Of a stretch of 9,073 nucleotides of DNA, positions 1 to 6,581 are shown piece after piece. How positions within the stretch are numbered: position 1 is the stretch's first letter; each line of letters begins with the position of its first letter. Made by a program: the position numbers and the translations under genes. This DNA comes from Calditrichota bacterium (GTDB lineage Bacteria; CLD3): assembly GCA_008501735.1 (NCBI GenBank), contig QQUF01000015.1, forward strand, positions 1 to 9,073. The letters are read 5' to 3'. Under the pieces are notes generated by a model, which was not told where the DNA came from, did not search any database, and saw only the letters and a list, made by a program, of their open reading frames with translations.

Positions 1-3000
1 ATTCAGCAAAGATTGACCACAGAAGCGACCTTTACTCACTTGGAGTTCTTTTTTACCAACTGGTTTGTGGAAAAGTTCCTTTTGAAGGAGATTCTTTGGC
101 AGAAATAGCACTTGCTCACATCAGAACTCCACTAATTTCACCAAAACAGTTTGTTCCCGATTTACCGGAAGTTTTGAACACTGTGATTTCTAAACTTCTC
201 AAGAAAAATCCCAAAGATAGATTCAATTCCTCTCAAGAAGTCTCAAAGATTTTAGATACTTTTCTTAAAGATGGAAAAGTAGAGAATCTTGAGACATTTG
301 GAGATTTTCTTTTAACTCCGGGTTTTGTCGGAAGAAGGAAAGAATTCATAGTGCTGAACAAAATCTTCTCAGAAACAACAAACAAACTAAAAACCATTCT
401 TATTTCAGGAGAACAAGGAGTTGGGAAAACAAAATTATGGAAAGAATTCAGACTTGGTTTACCACAAAACACAACTTTGGTTTTTGAGACAAAGTGCAGA
501 CAAAACTCCAACACTTTTGAATCTTTACAAATAATTCTCACAAAAGCCTTAGAGCAAATCGAAAATCTTTCATCAAAGGAACAAGCAGAGAAAATTGGCA
601 GATTTGGAAGAGATTTGTCAAAGATTCTTCCACAATTAGAAAGCAAACTTTTTTACAAGCATTTGCCTGAACTTCAAACACTTGAAGGCAGTGATTCAGA
701 GCTAAGACTTTTTGAAGCATATACAACTTTTCTGCAAAATATTCACAAAGAGAATCAAACTCTTGTATTCTTTTTTGACGATTTACAGTGGTTAAATGAA
801 CAAAGTTTAAAGTTTCTTGGTTACTTGTCAAGGAGCCTTTCTGGAAGTTCAGTTTTACTCATAGGAACAATAAGAGCTGGAGAAACTGAAAAAATCAAAT
901 CTGAAATTGAGGATTCAGAAATTCTTTCACTCGACAACTTCAACCTTGAAGAGGTAAGAGAATTTTTAACAAAAATGTTTGGAAAAACTGACCCTGTAAA
1001 CACAAGATTTTGTGAAGAGATTTTAAAGCGAACAGGTGGCAATGTTTTGTTTGTTCAAGAGTTGCTGTATCACCTTTTGGAAACCAAGAAACTTAACAAA
1101 AAAGAAGGAGATTGGGATTTAGGGGAAGAAAGTTTCTCCGAGTTAAAGCTCCCAAAATCAATTCAAAGTGTAGTTGGAGAACGTCTTAATTTTCTACCAA
1201 GAGACTTAGTTAAACTTTTGGAACTTGGTTCACTACTTGGAAAATATTTCAATTCTGAAATTGTCTCAGGCATAGTCTCACAAGATGAAAGTAAAATTGA
1301 TTCTAAACTCACAAGTTCAACACTCGAAGGTATTTTAGAGAAGGCGGAATCAGATGTTTTTGAATTTGTAAATGATTCATTTAGAGAGAGTCTTTCAAAT
1401 TCAATCAAACCAACAATCAAGAAATCTTTACACAAGAAGATTGCGACTTACTTAGAGAAGAACTTTGATGAACTAGAAGTTTTGGAAGAACTTGCAAATC
1501 ATTACTTTGAAGCAAATGCTAAGAAAAAGGCTTTGGTATTTTGTCTAAAATTGGGAGATAAGGCTTTTGAAAATAAAGTTTTCCAAAGTGCTTCAAAGCA
1601 TTATCAAAAAGTAATTAATCTGATTGATGATTTGAAACAAGCCAAAAGTAATTTTGAAATTTATAAAAAATATGCTCAGACTTTAGCAAGCACAAATGAA
1701 GTTGACAAATCAGTTGAATTTTACAAAAAAGCAAGTGAACTAATTAGAAATGATGATGAGAAAAAAGTAGAAATATTAATTGGGCTTGGAAGAGTAAAAA
1801 TATCAGCCGCAAAAATGGACGAAGCTGAAAGTCATTTAATTAAATCTTTGGAAATTTGCGAAAAGAACAATTTTTTTAACCAAAAAGTTGATGCACTTTC
1901 TGACTTAGGCGAAATTGAGTTTCAAAAAGGAAATTTCGACAAAACTGCAGAATACGCAAATCAAATTATTGAAATTTCTGAAAAAGAGGATTTGAAGAAA
2001 TTAGTTGGCACTTCTTATGCACTTCTTGGAAATGTCGCAGGTCTTAAAGGGTATTTTGAAGAATCAATTGAATTGCATAAAAAAGACTTGGAAGTTCAGA
2101 ATCTGTACGGAAGTAAAGTTAGAATATTTTGGGCAAAAGCTAGCCTTGCTAATTGTTACACAAGGTTTTACGAGTTTGAAAATTCCAAACCCATTTTGGA
2201 AGAATGTTTAATTTTATCCAAAGAAATTGGTTTCCCAAAAGGTATTTCTTTTGCTTTCGGTTCATTGGGAACAGGTTTTTACAGTAATGGAGAATTTGAA
2301 AAAGCTGTTGAGTATTTAAAAAACGCTGCAGAAATATCTCTCAAAGTCAAAGATAAAAACGGTTACACAAGTGCTAGAATTCAAACAGCGATTACTTACC
2401 ACAAACTCGGAGAATTTGAAAAAAGCGAGGAATTGTTTTTAGAACAACTAAAAGTTACAAAAGAATCTGGTAAAGAAGATTTAACTCTATCAATTTTGCT
2501 TTCCGGATTTATCGATATGCTTACAGATGCAAAAAAATATGAATTTCTTTTAGAAATAGCAGAAGAAGCTATTCCTTTACTTACAAGAATGAAATCCTAT
2601 TTTTATTTGTTAAATGTTTATTTCTATAAAGCAAATGCACTTTTTGAACTTGGTAAGTTTAATCTTTCAGAATCAACTTTTGAGGAAGCCTCTAAATATT
2701 TTGACCAAAAAATAAACATTGTGAATGCGAAACTTAGGTTGAAGATACTCAAACTTAAACTCGACTTTGAATTGCACAACAAAGAAAAGGCAATTAACGA
2801 TTTAATTGAGATGCGAACCGATGATTCGATAACAAAAAATTTGTTTCAATGGGCTGTAGATTTTGAACTTTGTTTGCTTTACTCAAAGAATAATGAAACT
2901 CTTTTCCTTGATAAGAAACTTGACTTTTCCAAATTAAAAAATCAGACTTTAAATATTCTCAGAAAAAAATATGAAATGAAGCCTGAGTTTTTTAATAAAA

Positions 3001-4514
3001 ACAAACTGGAAGTTCTTCAAAGCCTACAATTTCGCTCAACAGAAATTTACCCTGAGCTTATAAACTCACTAATAAATTGGATGAATCCTGAGACTGTTTT
3101 TGAAGAATTACTTAAGTTCTTACAAAAAGAAACAAATGCAAACAGTTGCCAAATTATTTTGCAAAATAAAAATAGGTTTGAAACTTGTGCTGTTTCACAG
3201 AATCTTAAATCTGATGAAATTGAATTTTCAAAATCAGTTCTTCAAAAAGCAATTGATTCAGAAATGCCAACTCTTCTCAAAAATGTTCTTGAAATTCCGG
3301 AGTTAAAAGAAAATCAAAGTGTAATTGGAAAAATCTTCCTTTCAGTTATTGCAGTGCCTTTAAAAGTGGAAAACAAAATTATCGGAGCTTTGTATCTTGA
3401 CAGAACAAAAGTTGAAAAAGGATTCTTTTCAAACATTGATTTAGAAAAAGTAAATACTATTGCAAACTTACTTTCACCTGTCTTACAAAAACAAAATGAA
3501 GCTGTAAAAAGGAAAATCGACTCTGAAATTCAAAATCTCGGAATCTTCATTGGTCGAAGTAAAAAAATGGAAGAAGTTTACTCTGAAATCGAAAATGCTT
3601 CAAAGGTGAATTTCACTGTTTACATTCACGGAGAGACAGGAACGGGAAAAGAACTCGTTGCGAAATCCCTACATAAACTTAGCTCAAGAAGAAAAAATCC
3701 ATTCGTCGCTGTGAACTGTTCTGCAATTCCAAAAGACTTAGCTGAAAGTGAACTTTTTGGTCACGAAAAAGGTGCTTTTAGTGGAGCAACTGCCACAAAA
3801 GAAGGAAAATTTGAACTTGCAAACAACGGAACTCTTTTCCTCGATGAAGTTGCAGAACTCTCTTTGGAGGTTCAATCAAAATTGCTTCGGGTTTTACAGG
3901 AAAAGGAAATTTGGCGAGTTGGTGGAAAAGGATCAAGAAAAATTGACGTTAGAATTGTAGTAGCAACTCACAAAAATCTTAGTGAAGAAGTAGAAAAAGG
4001 AAATTTCCGCGAAGACCTTTTTCACAGGCTTGATGTTTTAAAAATAGAAATTCCGCCACTTCGTGATAGGAAAGAAGACATTCCTTTACTTGCTTATCAT
4101 TTTTTGGAAAAGTATGAAAATGAGATTGACAAAAAAGTTTATGGCTTTTCAAAAGATGCTTTAGACATTCTTAGTCAAAATGAATTCAAAGGAAATGTAA
4201 GAGAGTTAGAAAACGTCATTTTAAAGGCATTAGTCAAGTTTGAAGGCAATCGAGAACTAAGAGCAAATGATTTTAGTTTTGGCAAAAAACTAAAGCCACA
4301 AATTGACATTTCAGGAATCTCGCTAGATTCTTTAATCAAATCAATCTTACCATTTTTAGAGGGCAAGAATTTTGATGAAAAACTTTCGACTTTAGAAAAG
4401 GAAATCTTAGAAGAAACACTTTTCAAAAATAAAGGCAATAAAAGAAAGACTTCTAGAGATTTAAACATTAGTCGTAACAGGTTAGAAAGATTAGTGAGTA
4501 AGTACAATTTGTAA
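1..4514 (+). CDS. Ser/Thr kinase - STAND ATPase - TPR - GAF - sigma-54 activator - Fis HTH fusion (5' partial)
   Basis: The frame is open from position 3 to the TAA at 4512-4514. The TTG at 96 is not the start, because the 31 codons before it encode kinase sequence (HRSDLYSLGVLFYQL, VPFEG, subdomains IX-X); the catalytic HRD and DFG motifs lie outside the window. Counting codon 96-98 as residue 1: the kinase ends near 58 (NPKDRF). A STAND/AAA_16 ATPase spans about 77-340, with Walker A GEQGVGKT 105-112 and Walker B FFFDDLQW ending at 232. TPR-like helices fill about 465-870. A GAF domain lies at about 1000-1131. A sigma-54 AAA+ domain spans about 1151-1380, with Walker A GETGTGKE 1179-1186, GAFSGA 1226-1231, Walker B GTLFLDEV 1245-1252, FREDLFHRLDV 1304-1314 and GNVRELEN 1366-1373. 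A Fis-type HTH ends the protein (about 1430-1472). By family knowledge it is a cytoplasmic bacterial enhancer-binding protein that remodels sigma-54 RNA polymerase. The signal and any kinase targets are unknown. Domain calls are firm; kinase activity cannot be judged. Confidence 0.95.
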   Translation, partial: SAKIDHRSDLYSLGVLFYQLVCGKVPFEGDSLAEIALAHIRTPLISPKQFVPDLPEVLNTVISKLLKKNPKDRFNSSQEVSKILDTFLKDGKVENLETFGDFLLTPGFVGRRKEFIVLNKIFSETTNKLKTILISGEQGVGKTKLWKEFRLGLPQNTTLVFETKCRQNSNTFESLQIILTKALEQIENLSSKEQAEKIGRFGRDLSKILPQLESKLFYKHLPELQTLEGSDSELRLFEAYTTFLQNIHKENQTLVFFFDDLQWLNEQSLKFLGYLSRSLSGSSVLLIGTIRAGETEKIKSEIEDSEILSLDNFNLEEVREFLTKMFGKTDPVNTRFCEEILKRTGGNVLFVQELLYHLLETKKLNKKEGDWDLGEESFSELKLPKSIQSVVGERLNFLPRDLVKLLELGSLLGKYFNSEIVSGIVSQDESKIDSKLTSSTLEGILEKAESDVFEFVNDSFRESLSNSIKPTIKKSLHKKIATYLEKNFDELEVLEELANHYFEANAKKKALVFCLKLGDKAFENKVFQSASKHYQKVINLIDDLKQAKSNFEIYKKYAQTLASTNEVDKSVEFYKKASELIRNDDEKKVEILIGLGRVKISAAKMDEAESHLIKSLEICEKNNFFNQKVDALSDLGEIEFQKGNFDKTAEYANQIIEISEKEDLKKLVGTSYALLGNVAGLKGYFEESIELHKKDLEVQNLYGSKVRIFWAKASLANCYTRFYEFENSKPILEECLILSKEIGFPKGISFAFGSLGTGFYSNGEFEKAVEYLKNAAEISLKVKDKNGYTSARIQTAITYHKLGEFEKSEELFLEQLKVTKESGKEDLTLSILLSGFIDMLTDAKKYEFLLEIAEEAIPLLTRMKSYFYLLNVYFYKANALFELGKFNLSESTFEEASKYFDQKINIVNAKLRLKILKLKLDFELHNKEKAINDLIEMRTDDSITKNLFQWAVDFELCLLYSKNNETLFLDKKLDFSKLKNQTLNILRKKYEMKPEFFNKNKLEVLQSLQFRSTEIYPELINSLINWMNPETVFEELLKFLQKETNANSCQIILQNKNRFETCAVSQNLKSDEIEFSKSVLQKAIDSEMPTLLKNVLEIPELKENQSVIGKIFLSVIAVPLKVENKIIGALYLDRTKVEKGFFSNIDLEKVNTIANLLSPVLQKQNEAVKRKIDSEIQNLGIFIGRSKKMEEVYSEIENASKVNFTVYIHGETGTGKELVAKSLHKLSSRRKNPFVAVNCSAIPKDLAESELFGHEKGAFSGATATKEGKFELANNGTLFLDEVAELSLEVQSKLLRVLQEKEIWRVGGKGSRKIDVRIVVATHKNLSEEVEKGNFREDLFHRLDVLKIEIPPLRDRKEDIPLLAYHFLEKYENEIDKKVYGFSKDALDILSQNEFKGNVRELENVILKALVKFEGNRELRANDFSFGKKLKPQIDISGISLDSLIKSILPFLEGKNFDEKLSTLEKEILEETLFKNKGNKRKTSRDLNISRNRLERLVSKYNL

Positions 4515-4524
4515 TTTTTCCTCT

Positions 4525-4543
4525 TGGCTCTGCAACGGAGCCA
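4525..4543 (+). terminator. Hairpin after the kinase-EBP gene, first of two
   Basis: TGGCTC (4525-4530) pairs with GAGCCA (4538-4543), extended by a T-G wobble, around the loop GCAAC. It starts 11 nt after the stop codon and is followed by TTTAAATTCTT. The stem is compact and half GC, but the T-run is short, so termination is plausible and not certain. Confidence 0.5.
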
Positions 4544-4621
4544 TTTAAATTCTTAAAAAACAATCAATATCAGTTTCTCAGAACTTTGGCTCTGAATCGA
4601 ATCCAATAAACCTCAAAATAT

Positions 4622-4640
4622 TGGCTCTGTTTTAGAGCCA
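4622..4640 (+). terminator. Second hairpin with the same stem sequence
   Basis: TGGCTCT (4622-4628) pairs perfectly with AGAGCCA (4634-4640) around a GTTTT loop, followed by TTATATTTTA. The stem repeats that of the hairpin at 4525-4543, which suggests a back-to-back terminator pair isolating the regulator from the downstream array. Confidence 0.55.
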
Positions 4641-4714
4641 TTATATTTTACAACAACCTTTTACATTTTATCTAATCGATATAAAATCAATTACTTAGCA
4701 GCCTTACAATATAA

Positions 4715-4731
4715 TTGGCATAAGCCTTGAT
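4715..4731 (+). promoter_or_regulatory. Candidate sigma-54 (-24/-12) promoter
   Basis: TTGGCATAAGCCTTGAT matches the sigma-54 pattern TGGCAC-N5-TTGC. It has the GG and the TTG at the correct 12-nt offset (G4717 to G4729), with T for C at the end of the -24 box and A for C at -12. The predicted transcript would start near 4741, about 35 nt before the small ORF at 4776. The adjacent upstream gene encodes a sigma-54 activator, which makes the match more meaningful. A Bacteroidetes-type -7 box (TATGTTTG, 4734-4741) overlaps the same area and is a competing explanation. Confidence 0.35.
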
Positions 4732-4753
4732 TATATGTTTGATAGAATTATTC

Positions 4754-4790
4754 AAACTAATTTAAAGGTTACAAAATGCCTTACAAAATT
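4754..4790 (+). repeat. Conserved leader/start block, copy 1
   Basis: This 37-nt block matches 8240-8276 at 36 positions; the only difference is C4780 versus A8266. It covers the untranslated leader, a ribosome binding site (AAAGG, 4764-4768) seven nt before the ATG, and the first five codons of the small ORF. Identity stops at 4791, inside the coding sequence. Confidence 0.85.
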
Positions 4791-4922
4791 ATCCAAAGCA
4801 AAAACAAAGTAAATCTCAAAAAAAGAGAAGAATTAATGAAAACAATTTTTCTCACTCTTAGCGGCACTGCTCTGGCAGTTGAAATTCTGAATTCATTAGA
4901 AACCATACTTTTAACCCAATAA
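4776..4922 (+). CDS. Small predicted membrane protein, 48 aa, paralogue of the 8262 gene
   Basis: ATG at 4776 to TAA at 4920-4922 gives 48 residues, beginning MPYKIIQSKN and ending ETILLTQ. The first half is lysine-rich. Residues about 24-46 are hydrophobic and could form one transmembrane helix, interrupted by a glutamate (E36). I do not recognise the family. Support for a real gene: AAAGG at good spacing, a 47-residue paralogue at 8262 that aligns without gaps, and substitutions that are often conservative (E/D, M/I, S/T). The paralogue has Ile where this one has Met21, so the upstream ATG is preferred over the internal one. It ends 19 nt before the secreted propeller gene, so the two are probably co-transcribed. 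A leader peptide role or a membrane partner of the propeller are both open. Confidence 0.75.
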   Translation: MPYKIIQSKNKVNLKKREELMKTIFLTLSGTALAVEILNSLETILLTQ

Positions 4923-4928
4923 ATTTTC

Positions 4929-4934
4929 AAAGGA
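4929..4934 (+). promoter_or_regulatory. Ribosome binding site of propeller gene A
   Basis: AAAGGA lies 7 nt before the ATG at 4942. The same GGATTTT spacing occurs before all three propeller genes: GGA at 6572-6574 for B and AAAGGA at 8415-8420 for C. This fixes their starts. B has only TGGA, a weaker site. Confidence 0.7.
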
Positions 4935-4941
4935 TTTTAAA

Positions 4942-6444
4942 ATGAAAAACCTTACAAAAATACTTTTGACAATGAGCTTAGGCTTAACACTTGCAAGTAG
5001 CGTTTCGGCACAAAAAATGTATTATTCACTAGAAGGTAGCCAAAGATTAGACAGAGCAGATATTGATGGCTCAAATACTGAAACTTTGGTTTCAACAGGA
5101 GAAAATAACTACGGAACTGAAGTTGATTTGACAAACTCTAAAGTTTATTGGTGTACTTCAGACTTCACGAATTCAAAAATTAGAAGAGCAGATTTAGACG
5201 GTTCTAATGCAGAAATTATTGTCAATATTAACAATAACTTTTTTTTCCGTGATGTAGCAATAGATTTAACAAACTCAAAAGTCTATTGGACTGACGGTCT
5301 ATTCGGTACAGGTGGAAAGATTCAAAGAGCGAATTTAGATGGTTCAAGTGTTGAAGATATTTTGACAAACCTTGATAGCCCAAGATCTATTGATATTGAT
5401 GCAACAAACTCTAAAATATATTGGCAAGAAGACGGTTCTGCTAATAGAATAAGAAGAGCAGATTTAGATGGGTCTAATATCGAAAATTTAGTAACAGGGT
5501 TAGATAGTCCTGATGGTATTGCAGTAGATGTAACAAATTCTAAAATATATTGGAGTGAAGGTTCTGGTGGAAGTGCGACGATTAAGAAAGCTAATTTAGA
5601 TGGTTCAAGTATTACAACCTTAATAACAAACGGTGCAAATGGACTCAATCGACCTAGAGGGATAGATATAGATGAGACTAATTCAAAAATGTATTTTGCA
5701 GATAGAAATGGAAATAAAATTCAAAGATCGGATTTAGATGGCTCAAATGTGGAAGATTTAGTAACATCTGGAATTAGTTCACCTTTCGGAGTTTCACTTG
5801 GGGTTACTGATACTCCACTTGCAGTTGAACTTGATTCATTCACAACTCGTCAAATTGAAAACGCTATTCAACTTTTTTGGTCAACTGCTTCTGAAAAAGA
5901 TAATGAAGGATTCAACGTTTACAGAAAAACAGGAAATGGCTTCTACACTCAAATTGCTTCTTACAAAGGAAATTCTGAACTTCTCGGTGCTTTAAATTCT
6001 TCAACAAGCAACAATTACTCTTTCACTGACAATTCTGAACTTCGTAACGGTGAAACTTACACTTACTACATTTCTGATATTGAAACAAACGGACTCGAAA
6101 CTAAACACGAAGAACAAGCACAAAGTGTTAGATTCACACTCAATGAAGAAATTGCTCAAACAAAACTTGACTACGTTTTAGCACAAAATTTCCCAAATCC
6201 TTTCAATCCAAGCACAAAGATTAATTTCCAAATTGCAAAAGAACAAGATGTTAAACTTGAAGTTTACAACTTAAAAGGTGAACTTGTAAAAGAGCTTGTG
6301 AATGAAAAAATGAACAAAGGTTCACACTCTGCAAAATGGAACGGAACAGACACCTTTGGAAACCAAGTTTCAAGTGGAACTTACTTCTACAAAATTTCAG
6401 CTGGTACTTTCATACAAACTAACAAAATGATTTTACTAAAATAA
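4942..6444 (+). CDS. Secreted YWTD beta-propeller protein A with T9SS type A sorting domain
   Basis: 500 residues. Residues 1-23 are a Sec signal peptide (MKNLTKILLTMSLGLTLASS, then VSA before Q24). About 24-288 hold six YWTD/LDL-receptor class B-like repeats. The blade strands are MYYSL, VYWCT, VYWTD, IYWQE, IYWSE and MYFAD, each followed by a DLDGSN-type loop whose DG falls near 42, 86, 133, 176, 220 and 266 (spacing 43-47). Six copies fit a closed six-bladed propeller. About 291-400 resemble an FnIII domain (GFNVYRK, TYTYYISDIETNG). About 409-500 are a Por-type T9SS sorting tail (NFPNPFNPSTKINF, SSGTYFYKI, KMILLK). By family knowledge the tail is removed at the outer membrane and the protein is attached or released. 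The ligand is unknown. It follows the 4776 small gene by 19 nt and ends before a hairpin at 6463. Closest relative here: B at 6582. Confidence 0.93.
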   Translation: MKNLTKILLTMSLGLTLASSVSAQKMYYSLEGSQRLDRADIDGSNTETLVSTGENNYGTEVDLTNSKVYWCTSDFTNSKIRRADLDGSNAEIIVNINNNFFFRDVAIDLTNSKVYWTDGLFGTGGKIQRANLDGSSVEDILTNLDSPRSIDIDATNSKIYWQEDGSANRIRRADLDGSNIENLVTGLDSPDGIAVDVTNSKIYWSEGSGGSATIKKANLDGSSITTLITNGANGLNRPRGIDIDETNSKMYFADRNGNKIQRSDLDGSNVEDLVTSGISSPFGVSLGVTDTPLAVELDSFTTRQIENAIQLFWSTASEKDNEGFNVYRKTGNGFYTQIASYKGNSELLGALNSSTSNNYSFTDNSELRNGETYTYYISDIETNGLETKHEEQAQSVRFTLNEEIAQTKLDYVLAQNFPNPFNPSTKINFQIAKEQDVKLEVYNLKGELVKELVNEKMNKGSHSAKWNGTDTFGNQVSSGTYFYKISAGTFIQTNKMILLK

Positions 6445-6462
6445 AATTTCTTACTCTCTAAC

Positions 6463-6498
6463 TAAAAAGCCCAATGATTAATTTCTTTAGGCTTTTTA
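6463..6498 (+). terminator. Bidirectional-looking terminator after propeller gene A
   Basis: TAAAAAGCC (6463-6471) pairs with GGCTTTTTA (6490-6498), nine base pairs around an 18-nt loop. The stem carries an A-run on one side and a T-run on the other, so it could stop transcripts from either strand. It starts 18 nt after the stop of gene A. Confidence 0.7.
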
Positions 6499-6523
6499 AG
6501 TAAGATAGTGGTCTTTATCATAA

Positions 6524-6543
6524 GCTTTTAGCCTGTTAGAAGC
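6524..6543 (+). other. Small hairpin upstream of propeller gene B
   Basis: GCTTTTA (6524-6530) pairs with TAGAAGC (6537-6543), with one T-G wobble, around the loop GCCTGT. It lies 38 nt before the ATG of gene B, where A and C have a small ORF instead. In AT-rich sequence a stem of this size can arise by chance. No convincing promoter was recognised between 6499 and 6581. Confidence 0.3.
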
Positions 6544-6581
6544 ATTTGATTTAAATTTTTAACTTAACACTGGATTTTAAA

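Larger units (their letters stand above)
4524..4640 (+). repeat. Three direct copies of TTGGCTCTG, two forming hairpins
   Basis: The 9-mer TTGGCTCTG occurs at 4524-4532, 4586-4594 and 4621-4629. The first and third copies are followed by GGAGCCA or AGAGCCA and form hairpins. The middle copy has no adjacent partner, but could pair with either downstream or upstream GAGCCA arm. This may be duplicated terminator sequence or a small alternative-folding RNA. The region lies just after the regulator stop codon. Confidence 0.6.

Noticed and set aside
96-98. TTG as the start codon of the large regulator
   Set aside because: The frame is open upstream to the window edge and encodes conserved kinase motifs (HRSDLYSLG, VPFEG), so the gene begins outside the window.
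2005-2021. TTGGCACTTCTTATGCA, a good sigma-54-like match
   Set aside because: It lies inside the TPR coding region and encodes part of the helix VGTSYAL; no gene starts nearby, so chance is more likely.
4175-4507. 110-codon open frame on the minus strand
   Set aside because: It is antisense to the sigma-54 AAA+ and HTH coding region, with no recognisable domain; a shadow of the real gene.
4734-4741. TATGTTTG as a Bacteroidetes-type -7 box
   Set aside because: It fits TAnnTTTG, but only a weak ATTG lies upstream, at a slightly short distance; kept only as an alternative to the sigma-54 model.
4836-4922. Internal ATG giving a signal-peptide-like start (MKTIFLTLSGTALA)
   Set aside because: The paralogue has Ile at this position and the upstream start has a conserved ribosome binding site, so the longer ORF is preferred.
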